A DNA stretch of 47,160 bases from Clostridium sp. C105KSO13. GTDB lineage: Bacteria > Bacillota > Clostridia > Lachnospirales > Lachnospiraceae. The stretch covers positions 1-47,160 of the forward strand of contig NZ_FBWL01000151.1 in the NCBI RefSeq assembly GCF_001517425.1. The letters are read 5' to 3'. Below are positions 26,623-36,980 of this stretch, in pieces (positions within the stretch are counted from its first letter, which is position 1; every line of letters starts with the position of its first letter). The translations under genes and the position numbers were made by a program. The notes below the pieces were generated by a model that was given only the letters and a program-made list of their open reading frames with translations, did no database searches and was not told the origin of the DNA.

Positions 26623-26741
26623 GTCAAATCCTCCTTCCATCCTTTGCTCAGCCGTATGTTACGAACTGATTTTGGGCACACCTATCCAAAAACAGCCATT
26701 CCATAGTATAACACTATACTTTAATAAATGTCAATACCTTT

Positions 26742-26960
26742 TTACTTATCTCTCCAAACAATTCTGCCTTTGCTCAAGTCATATGGGGACATTTCCAATG
26801 TCACCTTGTCTCCCGGCAAAATCTTAATGAAATTCATACGAAGTTTTCCGCTGATATGTGCCAATACAATATGGCCATTTTCCAATTTTACCTTAAACAT
26901 TGCATTTGGCAGCTTTTCAGCCACTATCCCTTCAATTTCAATCACGTCAGTTTTCGACAT
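26742..26960 (-). CDS. infA: translation initiation factor IF-1
   Basis: A 72-residue OB-fold protein ([20 protein letters not shown]..., [17 protein letters not shown]). It occupies the A site of the 30S subunit during initiation with IF-2 and IF-3. Length is exactly typical. It follows adk directly; the methionine aminopeptidase gene map, often found between them, is absent here. Confidence 0.99.
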   Translation of the reverse strand: MSKTDVIEIEGIVAEKLPNAMFKVKLENGHIVLAHISGKLRMNFIKILPGDKVTLEMSPYDLSKGRIVWRDK

Positions 26961-27088
26961 ACTTAATCCTCCTGCGGATGCTTTCCTTTTTTTTGGCAGA
27001 TGGTTATATTTCCAGCATCTGCCAAATATATATATTCATAATTAACAACAATTATAACATCTATACAATATTTATCAGACTATTTCTG

Positions 27089-27733
27089 CTATTCTCCCAA
27101 TATCCTCACAGTCTCAGAAAAAACATCGTCTATGTCCATAGTTCCGTCTACCTCTTTGAGAATCCCTGCAGATTTATAGTAATCAATAAGAGGCTGTGTC
27201 TGTTCATGATAAACATCCAGACGTTTCTTTACTGTATCCGGTTTATCATCATCTCTCAAAATCAGGGTGCCTTTGCACTTATCACAGACACCTTCCTTTT
27301 TTGACGGTGCATACACCATATGGTATGTCGCACCGCAATCCACACATGCACGTCTTCCCGACATACGTTTGATGATGTTTTCATCAGGCACATCAACATC
27401 AATTGCGTAGTCTACTTTCTGTTCCAGCTTCTCAAGTTCTTTATCCAGCGCTTCGGCCTGGGGAATTGTTCTGGGAAATCCATCCAGCACATACCCTGAG
27501 TTGCAGTCTGCCTGATTCACTCTGTCAACAACAAGGTCAACAACAAGGTCATCCGGCACCAGCAGTCCCTGATCCATGTATGTTTTGGCTTTCTGTCCCA
27601 GCTCTGTATTGTTTTTAATATTTGCCCTGAATATATCTCCTGTAGAAATATGTGGCACTTTATATTTTTCTGCAATCTTCTTTGCCTGGGTTCCTTTACC
27701 TGCTCCTGGGGCGCCCAACATAATTATCTTCAT
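27089..27733 (-). CDS. adk: adenylate kinase
   Basis: A 214-residue enzyme catalysing ATP + AMP = 2 ADP. P-loop GAPGAGKGT (7-15), the NMP-binding STGDIFR, DGFPRT, and a LID domain with four zinc-type Cys (CVDCG...CDKCKG), typical of Gram-positive adenylate kinases. It is placed between secY and infA as in many Firmicutes. Confidence 0.99.
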   Translation of the reverse strand: MKIIMLGAPGAGKGTQAKKIAEKYKVPHISTGDIFRANIKNNTELGQKAKTYMDQGLLVPDDLVVDLVVDRVNQADCNSGYVLDGFPRTIPQAEALDKELEKLEQKVDYAIDVDVPDENIIKRMSGRRACVDCGATYHMVYAPSKKEGVCDKCKGTLILRDDDKPDTVKKRLDVYHEQTQPLIDYYKSAGILKEVDGTMDIDDVFSETVRILGE

Positions 27734-27812
27734 ATGTGTTCCTCCATATAGTACATTAACCCGCCTGTTTCATCTGTGAAAGATGAAACTCAAGCGAGCT
27801 AAGTAATTTAAA

Positions 27813-29165
27813 TTAATAGCCAAGGTAACTGTTTTTCATACTGCTTCCCTTATTGTTCAAAAATCCTGTGTAATTTCGTACAAGCATCTGTGACTCGACC
27901 TGCTTTAGCGTATCCAGAACAACACCTACAATAATAATCAAAGATGTACCGCCGAAAGATACGTTCGCATTGAACACACCATTGAAGAAGAACGGAATTA
28001 TCTGTACAATGACAAGTCCGCATGCACCAATAAATATGATATAATTCAATATTTTCTGCAAATAATCAACTGTCGGCCTGCCCGGACGGATTCCGGGAAT
28101 AAAACCGCCGCTCTTTTTCATATTGTTTGCCACTTCCATAGGATTGAATGTAATAGATGTATAGAAATATGCAAAAAATATACTCAGTACAATATACACA
28201 ATCAAGCCAAGTGAATAAATCGGGTTATCCGGATCACACCAGTTATTAGAGCTCATTCCTTTTAAAATCTGGCTTCCAATTCCTGTGCCGCCGCCCTTTC
28301 CTAAGAAAGATGCAATGACCACTGGAAACTGCATCAGTGAAGATGCAAAAATAACCGGAATTACACCTGCGGTATTAACTTTTAGGGGAATATGCGTGGA
28401 TTGTCCCCCATAAGTTCTTCTTCCCTGCACTTTCTGTGAATATTGAACAGCAATTCTTCTTTCACCGCCCTGAAGTATGATAACAAACACAATAACGAGT
28501 AATAATACAGCAATAATTATAATTGCTGCCAGGCCTCCGCTGGCAATAGTCTGTCCTTTTATAAACTGTTCATAAAGAGTAACGAAGTCATTTGGCACAC
28601 GGGAAATAATATTGATAAGCAGGACAATGGAAATCCCGTTTCCCACGCCCTTTTCTGTGATACGCTCACCAATCCACATCAGAAATGCAGACCCCGCTGT
28701 GAGTGTACATACTACAACAGCAGCATTCACAAAATTATAATTCACAAGTAGTCCCTGACGTCCAAAACCAACTGACATAGCAATAGATTCAATCAGAGCC
28801 AGAGCTACTGTGACATAGCGGGTGATTGCTGCAATTTTCTTTCTCCCATCTTCTCCGTCTTTTTGCATCTCTTCCAGTTTCGGAATAGCAATGGTCAGTA
28901 GCTGCATGATAATTGAAGATGTGATATATGGTGTAATACTCAGTGCAAACACAGACATCTGTGTAAAGGAACCTCCGGTAAATGCATCAAAAAAATTGAA
29001 TGCATCACCGGTCTGGTTCGCGAAAAAATTCTGGATGTAAGTCGGATCGACGCCAGGCGTAGGCAGTTCGGAACCAAATCTCACAACGACCAACATTAAA
29101 AAGGTATAGAATAGTCTCTTACGGATATCTTCTATCTGAAATGCTCTCCGCACTGTCTCTAGCAT
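27813..29165 (-). CDS. secY: preprotein translocase subunit SecY
   Basis: A 450-residue channel protein with ten membrane segments; it forms the SecYEG pore. Conserved stretches are the N-terminal RRAFQIEDIRKRLFYT, the plug and TM2 region TQMSVFALSITPYITSSIIM, and the TM10 end. The start codon overlaps the rplO stop (TAATG), so translation is coupled. Length is normal. Confidence 0.99.
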   Translation of the reverse strand: MLETVRRAFQIEDIRKRLFYTFLMLVVVRFGSELPTPGVDPTYIQNFFANQTGDAFNFFDAFTGGSFTQMSVFALSITPYITSSIIMQLLTIAIPKLEEMQKDGEDGRKKIAAITRYVTVALALIESIAMSVGFGRQGLLVNYNFVNAAVVVCTLTAGSAFLMWIGERITEKGVGNGISIVLLINIISRVPNDFVTLYEQFIKGQTIASGGLAAIIIIAVLLLVIVFVIILQGGERRIAVQYSQKVQGRRTYGGQSTHIPLKVNTAGVIPVIFASSLMQFPVVIASFLGKGGGTGIGSQILKGMSSNNWCDPDNPIYSLGLIVYIVLSIFFAYFYTSITFNPMEVANNMKKSGGFIPGIRPGRPTVDYLQKILNYIIFIGACGLVIVQIIPFFFNGVFNANVSFGGTSLIIIVGVVLDTLKQVESQMLVRNYTGFLNNKGSSMKNSYLGY

Positions 29166-29605
29166 TAGATCACCTCTGCTTTTCCACCAAGTGCCTCTAT
29201 CTTTTCAGCTGCTTTTGCACTAAATGCATTGGCCTGAACATTAAGCTTCTTAGTTAACTCTCCGTTTCCAAGAATTTTTACACCGTCTTTTGGGTTTTTA
29301 ACAATGCCGCTTTCGATTAAAGTCTCAACTGAAACTGTAGCGCCATCTTCGAATATTTCTAATGCGTTTAAATTAATACCAACGATTTCCTTAGAGTTTC
29401 TGCAAGTGAAACCTCTCTTTGGTATTCTTCTGTATAAAGGCATCTGGCCGCCTTCAAAGCCCGGCCTTGGTGCCCCTGAACGAGCTTTCTGACCTTTGTG
29501 GCCCTTACCGGCTGTCTTACCATTTCCAGAACCGTGTCCACGGCCTCTTCTGAAATTATCACTCTGCTTAGAACCGTCTGCTGGTCTCAAGTTTGATAAG
29601 TCCAT
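29165..29605 (-). CDS. rplO: 50S ribosomal protein L15
   Basis: A 146-residue L15 with the Gly/Arg/Lys-rich N-terminus ([20 protein letters not shown]) and the central RRIPKRGF. It is a late assembly protein of the 50S subunit. It is coupled to secY by an overlapping stop/start. Confidence 0.99.
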   Translation of the reverse strand: MDLSNLRPADGSKQSDNFRRGRGHGSGNGKTAGKGHKGQKARSGAPRPGFEGGQMPLYRRIPKRGFTCRNSKEIVGINLNALEIFEDGATVSVETLIESGIVKNPKDGVKILGNGELTKKLNVQANAFSAKAAEKIEALGGKAEVI

Positions 29606-29631
29606 GCTATTACCTCCTTATCTTCTTTTAT

Positions 29632-29811
29632 TTAAGCTTCTTCCACTTTCACTAAATGTCTAACCTGCTGTACCATACCTCTGGTAGCTGCATTATCAGG
29701 TAACACGACTGTCTTGTTGAGTTTCTTAAGCCCCAACGCTTCAACAGTTTTCCTGTGCTTTGGTACTGAGCCGATTGTAGACTTTGTCAGTGTAACTTTT
29801 AAATTTGCCAT
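29632..29811 (-). CDS. rpmD: 50S ribosomal protein L30
   Basis: A 59-residue short-form bacterial L30: [20 protein letters not shown] near the N-terminus, then [10 protein letters not shown] and [14 protein letters not shown] at the end. It binds 23S rRNA. It lies between rpsE and rplO, the conserved spc-operon position. Confidence 0.98.
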   Translation of the reverse strand: MANLKVTLTKSTIGSVPKHRKTVEALGLKKLNKTVVLPDNAATRGMVQQVRHLVKVEEA

Positions 29812-29827
29812 TATAACTTACCTCCTA

Positions 29828-30337
29828 TTAGCCTACGATCTCTTCTACTGATTTGCCACGAAGTTTTGCGACTTCTTCCGGAGTCTTTATTTCTTTCAGT
29901 CCTTCAATTGTAGCAAGAATAACGTTCTGCTTATTGTTGGATCCCAAAGATTTTGTACGGATATTCTTAATGCCTGCCAGCTCGATTACCGCACGTGCCG
30001 GGCCTCCGGCAATAACACCGGTACCATCCGGAGCTTTCTTTAACAATACAGAAGCACTTCCGAATTTTCCAATAGTATCATGTGTAACACTATCATTTTC
30101 ATCTAACGCAACCTTAATTAACTTCTTAGCTGCATCTTCTTTCCCTTTGCGGATAGCTTCGGGGATCTCAGTAGCTTTTCCCAAACCTGCACCAACATGG
30201 CCATTGCCATCACCAACAACCACTAAAGCTGTGAATCTGAAGTTACGACCACCTTTAACAACCTTGGTAACACGTTTGATTGATACTACTCTTTCGTTTA
30301 ATTCCATCTGTCCAGCATCAATACGTTCCTGTCTCAT
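29828..30337 (-). CDS. rpsE: 30S ribosomal protein S5
   Basis: A 169-residue S5: dsRBD-like N-terminal domain ([19 protein letters not shown]) and the conserved C-terminal domain ([18 protein letters not shown]). Involved in decoding fidelity; spectinomycin-resistance changes in other species map to the N-terminal loop. GGAAGGGAG lies at a good distance from the ATG. Confidence 0.99.
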   Translation of the reverse strand: MRQERIDAGQMELNERVVSIKRVTKVVKGGRNFRFTALVVVGDGNGHVGAGLGKATEIPEAIRKGKEDAAKKLIKVALDENDSVTHDTIGKFGSASVLLKKAPDGTGVIAGGPARAVIELAGIKNIRTKSLGSNNKQNVILATIEGLKEIKTPEEVAKLRGKSVEEIVG

Positions 30338-30352
30338 ATGTGTTCTCCCTTC

Positions 30353-30721
30353 CTAGAAATTCAGCCCGGCTTCTCTGGCTGCCTCTGCTAATGCTTTAAC
30401 TTTTCCCTGGTATATAAAGCCGCCTCTGTCAAAGACAACATCTGTAATACCTTTTTCCTTTGCTTTCTCAGCAATTACTTTTCCTAAATATGCCGCTGCT
30501 TCGACGTTGTTAGTCTTTTCCAGTTCTGCTTTCACATCATTTTGAAGAGTGGAAGCTGCAACCAAAGTGTTTCCGACTGTATCGTCAACGATCTGTGCAT
30601 ACATATGCGTATTACTTCTAAACACAGCCAAACGTGGTCTTTCGGCCGTACCGCTGAAGCGGTTGCGTAATTTTATATGTTTTTTTCTACGAACTTCGCT
30701 TCTTGATTTCTTACTAACCAT
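30353..30721 (-). CDS. rplR: 50S ribosomal protein L18
   Basis: A 122-residue L18 that binds 5S rRNA ([20 protein letters not shown]..., [20 protein letters not shown]). The start is the ATG at 30721, which lies 7 nt after GGAGGG; a GTG two codons earlier is too close to the site. Confidence 0.98.
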   Translation of the reverse strand: MVSKKSRSEVRRKKHIKLRNRFSGTAERPRLAVFRSNTHMYAQIVDDTVGNTLVAASTLQNDVKAELEKTNNVEAAAYLGKVIAEKAKEKGITDVVFDRGGFIYQGKVKALAEAAREAGLNF

Positions 30722-30738
30722 TTTCACACCCTCCTTAT

Positions 30739-31281
30739 TTATTTCTTACCAGTCTTACCAACTTTACGTCTGATAGTTTCATCAGCATACTTAATACCTT
30801 TGCCCTTGTATGGTTCCGGTCTTCTCTTGTTTCTGATTTCAGCTGCAAATTGGCCTACTTTTTCTTTATCGATACCTGATACGGTGATTTTGTTCTGACC
30901 TTCCAGTGTCGTCTCAACGCCCTCCGGATCCATCATTTCCACCGGATGAGAATAGCCTAAGCTAAGTGTCAGTTTATTTCCTGCTTTTGCAGCTCTGTAG
31001 CCAACACCGTTGACTTCCAGAACCTTCTTATATCCTTCTGTTACACCAACAACCATGTTGTTGATTAATGTTCTTGTCAGACCGTGTAAAGATTTCATTC
31101 TTTTTAAATCATTCGGTCTTGTAACGATAATTTCTTCGCCCTCATGTTTGATTTCCATTTCAACCGGAAGCTCTTTTACAAGAGTTCCCTTAGGACCTTT
31201 TACAGTCACTACGTTATTTTCCGCAATATCCACAGTTACACCTGCTGGAACTGCGACTGGCAGTCTTCCTATACGTGACAT
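30739..31281 (-). CDS. rplF: 50S ribosomal protein L6
   Basis: A 180-residue L6 with two repeated domains ([15 protein letters not shown]..., C-terminal [16 protein letters not shown]). It sits at the base of the GTPase centre near the sarcin-ricin loop. Length is normal. Confidence 0.99.
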   Translation of the reverse strand: MSRIGRLPVAVPAGVTVDIAENNVVTVKGPKGTLVKELPVEMEIKHEGEEIIVTRPNDLKRMKSLHGLTRTLINNMVVGVTEGYKKVLEVNGVGYRAAKAGNKLTLSLGYSHPVEMMDPEGVETTLEGQNKITVSGIDKEKVGQFAAEIRNKRRPEPYKGKGIKYADETIRRKVGKTGKK

Positions 31282-31339
31282 ACCTTACCTCCTATAACTT
31301 AAATTCTCGGAGAAGCAGCTAAGGCTCCTCTGTTTTCAG

Positions 31340-31741
31340 TTACCATACAAAGCACAGTACCTCTCCGCCTACGCCGAGTTTTCTTGCTTCTTTGTCTGTA
31401 ATAACACCTTTGTTTGTAGAAACAATAGCTGTTCCAAGTCCGCCTAATACTTTCGGGATGTCTGCGCTGTTGGCATACACACGAAGTCCAGGTTTTGATA
31501 TTCTCTTCAGACCGGAAATAACTTTTTCATTCTTGTCTGCACCATACTTTAATGTGATGTGGATTGTCTTGAAGCTTCCGTCTTCTATAATGTCATACTT
31601 TACAATATAACCTTCGTCGAGCAGAATATTGGCAATCGCGATTTTCATCTTAGATGCAGGAACATCAACTGTATCATGTTTAGCAGTATTTGCATTACGG
31701 ATTCTTGTAAGCATATCTGCGATTGGATCACTCATAGTCAT
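31340..31741 (-). CDS. rpsH: 30S ribosomal protein S8
   Basis: A 133-residue S8 ([20 protein letters not shown]..., C-terminal GGEVLCFVW). A primary 16S binding protein; in E. coli it is the repressor of the spc operon. A second in-frame ATG at codon 3 is possible; the first lies 10 nt after AGGAGG. Confidence 0.99.
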   Translation of the reverse strand: MTMSDPIADMLTRIRNANTAKHDTVDVPASKMKIAIANILLDEGYIVKYDIIEDGSFKTIHITLKYGADKNEKVISGLKRISKPGLRVYANSADIPKVLGGLGTAIVSTNKGVITDKEARKLGVGGEVLCFVW

Positions 31742-31787
31742 TGATTATTGACCTCCTTAATTTCTTTATCGGTTAAATGCGGGAAAG

Positions 31788-31973
31788 TTACCAGCTAGCC
31801 TTCCTAACACCTGGAATTTGTCCTTTATACGCCAGTTCCCGGAAGCAAATACGGCAGATTCCATATTTTCTTAAGTAGGAATGCGGACGTCCGCAGATTC
31901 TGCAACGGCTGTACTCTCTTGTGGAGTATTTTGGTTTACGCTGCTGTTTAATTTTCATTGATGTCTTTGCCAT
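31788..31973 (-). CDS. rpsZ: 30S ribosomal protein S14, zinc type
   Basis: A 61-residue short S14 with a zinc ribbon (CRICGRPH and CRICF, four Cys at about 24, 27, 40 and 43), the C+ form that needs zinc. Normally essential in Firmicutes. It lies between rplE and rpsH. Confidence 0.98.
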   Translation of the reverse strand: MAKTSMKIKQQRKPKYSTREYSRCRICGRPHSYLRKYGICRICFRELAYKGQIPGVRKASW

Positions 31974-31986
31974 GAATTTCCCTCCT

Positions 31987-32526
31987 TTACTTAGTGAATG
32001 GCATATTGAACTGTGTCAATAATTCACGGGCTTCTTCGTCAGTCTTGGCTGTTGTAACAAAAATTACATCCATACCTCTGACCTTATCTACCTTATCGTA
32101 CTCAATCTCGGGGAAGATAAGCTGCTCTTTGATGCCGAGTGCATAATTTCCTCTGCCGTCGAATGCGTTCGGATTCACGCCCCTGAAGTCACGTACACGG
32201 GGCAGTGCCAGATTTACCAGACGATCAACGAATTCATACATTCTCTCGCCTCTTAAGGTAACCTTACATCCAATCGGCATATCTTCTCTGATCTTGAAGT
32301 TCGCGACTGAATTCTTAGCCCTTGTAAGAACTGCTTTCTGTCCCGAAATTTTCTCCATATCAGCAACAGCTGACTCTAATACCTTCGCGTTTTCTTTTGC
32401 TTCGCCGACACCCATATTGATAACGACTTTGTCAAGCTTCGGCACTTCCATAATATTTTTATATCCAAATTTCTTAATCATTGCGTCAATGATCTCATTC
32501 TGATATTGTTCTTTCAGTCTACTCAA
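31987..32526 (-). CDS. rplE: 50S ribosomal protein L5
   Basis: A 179-residue L5, a 5S rRNA-binding protein contacting P-site tRNA ([36 protein letters not shown]). The start codon is a TTG, 9 nt after GGAGG; no ATG lies at a suitable place. Confidence 0.98.
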   Translation of the reverse strand: MSRLKEQYQNEIIDAMIKKFGYKNIMEVPKLDKVVINMGVGEAKENAKVLESAVADMEKISGQKAVLTRAKNSVANFKIREDMPIGCKVTLRGERMYEFVDRLVNLALPRVRDFRGVNPNAFDGRGNYALGIKEQLIFPEIEYDKVDKVRGMDVIFVTTAKTDEEARELLTQFNMPFTK

Positions 32527-32549
32527 AGTCCTGGACCTCCTTCCTAGAA

Positions 32550-32861
32550 TTAATCAATGATGTCACCTGTAGATTTAGCAACACGTACCTTCTTATCTCC
32601 GTCCATCTTGAAGCCTATTCTTGTAACTTCTCCTTTGTGCACATACATTACATTGGAAATATCAATCTGACCTTCCTGATGGATGATACCGCCATTTTGA
32701 TTAGCAGCGCTTGGTTTTGTGTGCTTTGTAAGCATGTTGACACCTTCAACCAGAACTTTTCCTTCTTTTTTGTTTACGGCAATAACCTTGCCTTCTTTAT
32801 CTTTATCTTTTCCAGCGATAACTTTTACAGTGTCGCCCTTTTTAATTTTCATTGTTGACAT
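32550..32861 (-). CDS. rplX: 50S ribosomal protein L24
   Basis: A 103-residue KOW-domain protein ([20 protein letters not shown]). It nucleates 50S assembly. The start is the ATG at 32861 (MSTMKIKKG), 8 nt after GGGAGG; a longer frame starts upstream inside the leader. Confidence 0.98.
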   Translation of the reverse strand: MSTMKIKKGDTVKVIAGKDKDKEGKVIAVNKKEGKVLVEGVNMLTKHTKPSAANQNGGIIHQEGQIDISNVMYVHKGEVTRIGFKMDGDKKVRVAKSTGDIID

Positions 32862-32874
32862 CTTAAACACCTCC

Positions 32875-33243
32875 CTAGAGTACTTCCGGAGCCAAAGAAA
32901 CAATTTTCATAAAATGCTTGTCTCTAAGCTCTCTGGCTACTGGCCCAAAAATACGTGTTCCACGCGGGTTCAAATCGTCTTTTATAATAACAGCAGCATT
33001 CTCGTCAAATCTGATATAGGAGCCATCTTTACGACGTGCGCCCTTAACAGTGCGGACAACTACAGCTTTAACAATGTCACCCTTTTTTACAACGCCGCCT
33101 GGTGTTGCATCTTTAACGCTGGCAACGATTACGTCTCCGATGTTGGCATATCTTCTTGTAGAACCGCCAAGTACACGGATACACAGTAACTCTCTGGCCC
33201 CTGTGTTGTCTGCTACTTTAAGTCTACTTTCTTGTTGTATCAT
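32875..33243 (-). CDS. rplN: 50S ribosomal protein L14
   Basis: A 122-residue L14 ([21 protein letters not shown]..., C-terminal [12 protein letters not shown]). It lies at the subunit interface (bridge B8). Length is exactly typical. Confidence 0.99.
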   Translation of the reverse strand: MIQQESRLKVADNTGARELLCIRVLGGSTRRYANIGDVIVASVKDATPGGVVKKGDIVKAVVVRTVKGARRKDGSYIRFDENAAVIIKDDLNPRGTRIFGPVARELRDKHFMKIVSLAPEVL

Positions 33244-33313
33244 GCAGGTAAACCTCCTTTAATATATATGACAGCCTTTCCGGCTATCTGATGCCTGCAA
33301 AAAATGCAGTCGC

Positions 33314-33571
33314 TTATTTTGCTTTTTCCATAATTTCCACAAGTCTCCATCTCTTGTCTTTAGAGAGTGGTCTTGTTTCCATAACTTTTACTGTATCTCC
33401 AACGTTACACTCATTGTTTTCATCATGAGCTTTCAACTTATATGTCTTTTTCATGATTTTCTTATAGAGTGGATGCTTAACGTGGTCTTCAACTGCAACA
33501 ACGATTGTTTTTTCCATTTTATCACTAACAACCTTGCCTGTACGGATTTTTCTAAGATTTCTTTCTTCCAC
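33314..33571 (-). CDS. rpsQ: 30S ribosomal protein S17
   Basis: An 85-residue OB-fold S17 ([38 protein letters not shown]). The start is a GTG at 33571 preceded by AAAGGAG at 7 nt. The longer frame from 33598 (MNPFERSKA...) reads through this ribosome binding site and would give an atypical extension. Confidence 0.97.
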   Translation of the reverse strand: MEERNLRKIRTGKVVSDKMEKTIVVAVEDHVKHPLYKKIMKKTYKLKAHDENNECNVGDTVKVMETRPLSKDKRWRLVEIMEKAK

Positions 33572-33616
33572 AGCTTTACTCCTTTCAAACGGGTTCATTA
33601 TAATGAAGTTCTTTTC

Positions 33617-33703
33617 GCTAAGCTCGAAAGAACCTCGCTAATCTCAAAGAACGGCCTACGTGCTAAGTTCGGAAAAACCTCACTAATCACTATCGGCCTA
33701 TCG
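33617..33703 (-). repeat. two tandem units of a dispersed hairpin repeat between rpmC and rpsQ
   Basis: Units 33617-33660 and 33662-33703 share the pattern gctaagctcgaaagaacctc, gctaat..., ggcctacg. On the coding strand each starts with TAGGCCG; for the second unit this TAG is the stop codon of rpmC. Inside each unit, imperfect stems of 7-9 bp enclose a GAGGTYTTTTCGA-like loop. A third unit lies after rplW at 36645-36686. Confidence 0.7.
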
Positions 33704-33898
33704 GCTGACCTCAGTTATCACTGTCTGGATACGAGCGATATTTTTTCTCACTTCTCTGATTCTGCTTGTGTTATCTAATTGATTCGTTGCATTCTGGAAT
33801 CTTAAATTAAAAAGTTCCTTTTTAGCAGCTACTAATTCTTCATTTAATTCTTCTACAGATTTTTCTCTTAATTCTTCTACAAATGTATTAATTTTCAC
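33698..33898 (-). CDS. rpmC: 50S ribosomal protein L29
   Basis: A 66-residue coiled-coil protein near the exit tunnel ([40 protein letters not shown]). The start is a GTG at 33898 overlapping the end of rplP by 11 nt; a GTG three codons upstream is less well placed relative to AAGGCGG. The stop codon is part of a repeat unit. Confidence 0.97.
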   Translation of the reverse strand: MKINTFVEELREKSVEELNEELVAAKKELFNLRFQNATNQLDNTSRIREVRKNIARIQTVITEVSR

Positions 33899-34325
33899 TG
33901 TTATCACCGCCTTCTAAGTCTGCGCGAGAAACGATTTTGCATTTGCAGGGTAACTTGTGAATTGCAAGACGAAGCGCCTCTTTAGCTGTCTCCTCAGGTA
34001 CTCCTGCGATTTCAAACATTACACGGCCTGGTTTTACTACTGCTACCCAGTACTCCAATGCGCCTTTTCCTTTACCCATACGAGTTTCTGCTGGTTTTGC
34101 TGTTACCGGCTTATCTGGGAAGATTTTAATCCAGACTTTACCACCACGCTTAATGTAACGTGTCATAGCAACACGGGCTGCCTCAATCTGATTAGACCGA
34201 ATCCAGCACGGCTCTGTTGCAATGATACCATACTCACCGTATGAAATCGTGTTACCTCTCATAGCCTTGCCCTTCATGGTACCACGAAATTGTTTACGAC
34301 GTTTTACTCTTTTTGGCATTAACAT
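33888..34325 (-). CDS. rplP: 50S ribosomal protein L16
   Basis: A 145-residue L16 ([20 protein letters not shown]..., [20 protein letters not shown]). It positions A-site tRNA. The start overlaps the rpsC stop (TAATG), and the C-terminus is acidic (LEGGDNSEN). Confidence 0.99.
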   Translation of the reverse strand: MLMPKRVKRRKQFRGTMKGKAMRGNTISYGEYGIIATEPCWIRSNQIEAARVAMTRYIKRGGKVWIKIFPDKPVTAKPAETRMGKGKGALEYWVAVVKPGRVMFEIAGVPEETAKEALRLAIHKLPCKCKIVSRADLEGGDNSEN

Positions 34326-34981
34326 TATTTATCGCTCCCTTCCTTATCTCCTTTAGTCGGAAGAACTTCGCCTTTGTAAATCCAAACCTTTACACCGACC
34401 TTTCCGTAAGTTGTGTCAGCTTCTGCGAATCCATAATCAATGTCAGCTCTAAGTGTCTGCAGCGGAATCGTTCCTTCACTGTAGAACTCTGTACGAGCCA
34501 TATCAGCACCGCCAAGACGTCCTGAAACAGATGTTTTCACGCCAAGTGCTCCGGACTTCATTGTTCTTGACATACTGGATTTCATAGCACGTCTGAATGA
34601 AATACGGTTCTCAAGCTGCTGTGCGATATTCTCAGCTACTAACTGAGCATCTTTGTCCGGTCTCTTGACTTCTTTGATATCTACGATTAACTTCTTGTCT
34701 GTAAACTGTCTCAGCTCTGCCTTTACTTTTTCAATCTCAGAACCGCCTTTTCCGATTACTACACCGGGTTTTGCTGTATAAATAACAATTTTAATACGCT
34801 CAGATGCTCTTTCAATTTCTATACTGGAAATACCTGCGCTGTATAATCTCTTTTTAAGAAATTTTCTGATTGCATAGTCTTCTACCAGGTTATCTGCAAA
34901 ATCTTTTTCTGCATACCATTTAGAATCCCAATCTTTAATAACGCCGACTCTTAAGCCATGAGGATTAACCTTCTGTCCCAT
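34325..34981 (-). CDS. rpsC: 30S ribosomal protein S3
   Basis: A 218-residue S3 with a KH type-2 RNA-binding domain ([18 protein letters not shown]) and a C-terminal S3 domain. It forms the mRNA entry tunnel with S4 and S5. Length is normal. Confidence 0.99.
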   Translation of the reverse strand: MGQKVNPHGLRVGVIKDWDSKWYAEKDFADNLVEDYAIRKFLKKRLYSAGISSIEIERASERIKIVIYTAKPGVVIGKGGSEIEKVKAELRQFTDKKLIVDIKEVKRPDKDAQLVAENIAQQLENRISFRRAMKSSMSRTMKSGALGVKTSVSGRLGGADMARTEFYSEGTIPLQTLRADIDYGFAEADTTYGKVGVKVWIYKGEVLPTKGDKEGSDK

Positions 34982-34992
34982 TATTTCCCTCC

Positions 34993-35379
34993 TTATCTTT
35001 CATTAAGCACAATGGTGATATGACTCATTCTCTTCTCAATTCTGTAAGCCCTTCCCTGTGCTCTTGGTTTAATTCTCTTCATTGTTGGTCCTTTATTAGC
35101 GAAGCACTCTTCAACATAAAGGTTCTCAACATTCATACCATTGTTGTTCTCAGCATTTGCAATTGCTGATTTTAATAACTTTTCTATTACACTTGAAGCG
35201 TATCTTGGGTTATAAGTTAAAATACCAAGTGCTGTTTGTACGTCCTTACCTCTGATGGCATCCAATACGAAGCAAGCTTTCTGAACTGACACCCTTGCGT
35301 AAGAAATCTTAGCTGACGGTCTTGTGTCTTTCTGCTCGTTTCTTTCTCTCTTGATTTGGGATCTATGTCCTTTTGCCAT
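34993..35379 (-). CDS. rplV: 50S ribosomal protein L22
   Basis: A 128-residue L22 ([19 protein letters not shown]-terminal [20 protein letters not shown]). Its beta-hairpin lines the exit tunnel; changes there affect macrolides in other species. Confidence 0.99.
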   Translation of the reverse strand: MAKGHRSQIKRERNEQKDTRPSAKISYARVSVQKACFVLDAIRGKDVQTALGILTYNPRYASSVIEKLLKSAIANAENNNGMNVENLYVEECFANKGPTMKRIKPRAQGRAYRIEKRMSHITIVLNER

Positions 35380-35412
35380 GGATGAACCCTCCTTTCGAAT
35401 ATCTTAAATGAT

Positions 35413-35694
35413 TTATCTTATTCTTGACTTTTTCTCGTCCTTGCCGTGTCCTCTGTATGTCCTGGTTGCGACAAACTCTCCGAGTTTGTGTCCTACCATA
35501 TCTTCTGTGACGTATACAGGCACATGTTTTCTTCCGTCATGGACAGCAAATGTGTGTCCGATAAATGACGGAAAGATTGTAGAACGACGTGACCATGTCT
35601 TAATAACTGATTTATCACCTGCAGTATTCATAGCATCTACTTTTTTCAGTAAGCTTTCATCTGCAAATGGTCCTTTTTTAAGTGAGCGAGCCAT
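35413..35694 (-). CDS. rpsS: 30S ribosomal protein S19
   Basis: A 93-residue S19 ([35 protein letters not shown]). Located in the 30S head with S13. Length is exactly typical. Confidence 0.99.
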   Translation of the reverse strand: MARSLKKGPFADESLLKKVDAMNTAGDKSVIKTWSRRSTIFPSFIGHTFAVHDGRKHVPVYVTEDMVGHKLGEFVATRTYRGHGKDEKKSRIR

Positions 35695-35720
35695 ATGTTC
35701 TAACCTCCTTGTAATCTGAA

Positions 35721-36563
35721 TTATTTAATCGTTTTCCCATTTCTTCTTCTTACAATCATGTTGTTAGAAGCTTTATTTTTCTTGCGAGTCTTAAGCCCCA
35801 GTGCAGGTTTGCCCCAAGGTGTTGACGGACCTGGAAGACCGATACCCGTCTTACCTTCACCACCACCATGGGGATGGTCATTTGGATTCATGACAGAACC
35901 ACGTACTGTAGGTCTAAAGCCCATATGACGCTTACGGCCGGCTTTACCAATACTAATCAGACTGTGGTCACCGTTGCCTACTGCACCTACGGTTGCCCTG
36001 CAAATAATCGGTACCATTCTCATCTCACCGGAGGGAAGCCTGAGTGTGGCATACTTTCCTTCTTTCGCCATCAGCTGTGCGCTGTTTCCCGCTGAACGAA
36101 CGAGCTGTCCGCCTTTTCCGGGATACATCTCTATATTATGAATCTGAGTACCAACCGGAATCTCAGAAAGAGGCAGGCAGTTTCCTATTCTTACCTCTGC
36201 TTCTGGTCCGTTCATTAACTTCATCCCATCCTTTAGTCCTTCCGGAGCAAGGATATATGCTTTCTCACCGTCTGCATAACTAATCAATGCGATGTTTGCA
36301 CTTCTGTTCGGATCATATTCAATTCCGACTACAGTTGCGGGGACACCGTCTTTTCTTCTTTTAAAGTCTATAACTCTGTATTTTTTCTTAGCTCCGCCTC
36401 CGCGGTGTCTAACTGTGATTTTACCCTGATTATTGCGGCCGGCTTTTCTGCTCTTGGATTCTAACAGAGATTTCTCGGGAGCGGTCTTCGTGATTTCAGA
36501 GAAATCAGAGCCAGTCATCTGTCTTCTGGAAGGTGTATATGGGTTATATGTTTTGATTCCCAT
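35721..36563 (-). CDS. rplB: 50S ribosomal protein L2
   Basis: A 280-residue L2 required for subunit association and peptidyl transferase structure. The C-terminal loop [18 protein letters not shown] contains the conserved His. It follows rplW after a 117-nt gap carrying a repeat unit. Confidence 0.99.
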   Translation of the reverse strand: MGIKTYNPYTPSRRQMTGSDFSEITKTAPEKSLLESKSRKAGRNNQGKITVRHRGGGAKKKYRVIDFKRRKDGVPATVVGIEYDPNRSANIALISYADGEKAYILAPEGLKDGMKLMNGPEAEVRIGNCLPLSEIPVGTQIHNIEMYPGKGGQLVRSAGNSAQLMAKEGKYATLRLPSGEMRMVPIICRATVGAVGNGDHSLISIGKAGRKRHMGFRPTVRGSVMNPNDHPHGGGEGKTGIGLPGPSTPWGKPALGLKTRKKNKASNNMIVRRRNGKTIK

Positions 36564-36630
36564 TACTTTCTCTCCTTTCGTTTCTTCATTAATTTGTTGT
36601 CACGGAATTGCACCGTATATTTTTAATTTA

Positions 36631-36686
36631 AGGAACGGCCTCGTACTAAACTCGAAAAGACCTCGTTAAGTACTTCCGGCCTACAG
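36631..36686 (-). repeat. third unit of the hairpin repeat, after rplW
   Basis: actaaactcgaaaagacctc, gttaagtacttcc, ggcctacag (36645-36686) is followed by a partial flank, aggaacggcctcgt. The unit aligns with the two units between rpmC and rpsQ. Its stem GTACTTAAC/GTTTAGTAC has one mismatch. The TAG at its GGCC end is the rplW stop codon. Confidence 0.7.
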
Positions 36687-36980
36687 TCCCTGGAATATTT
36701 CAATCTCAGTGCTGTTTTCTGTCAGCTGAACAATCGCTTTCTTTGTCTTGGCTGTCTTCCCGTAAGTCATACCACGTCTCTTTGTCTTTCCATCAAGATT
36801 CATAGTATTTACACTTTTTACCTTTGTTCCAGCGAACATTTTTTCAACAGCTTCTTTAACCTGTGATTTTGTAGCTTCTGGGTGGACAAGGAAAGTATAT
36901 TTTTTGTCAGCCATCAGCTCCATTGACTTTTCTGTAATTACCGGTTTAAGGATTACATCATAATATTGAACGTTAGCCAT
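36681..36980 (-). CDS. rplW: 50S ribosomal protein L23
   Basis: A 99-residue L23 ([40 protein letters not shown]). It forms the docking site for trigger factor and SRP at the tunnel exit. The start overlaps the rplD stop (TAATG). Confidence 0.99.
   Translation of the reverse strand: MANVQYYDVILKPVITEKSMELMADKKYTFLVHPEATKSQVKEAVEKMFAGTKVKSVNTMNLDGKTKRRGMTYGKTAKTKKAIVQLTENSTEIEIFQGL

Noticed and set aside
33617-33703. CRISPR array
   Set aside because: The two tandem units are not separated by unique spacers of constant length, vary in sequence, and no cas gene is in the window.
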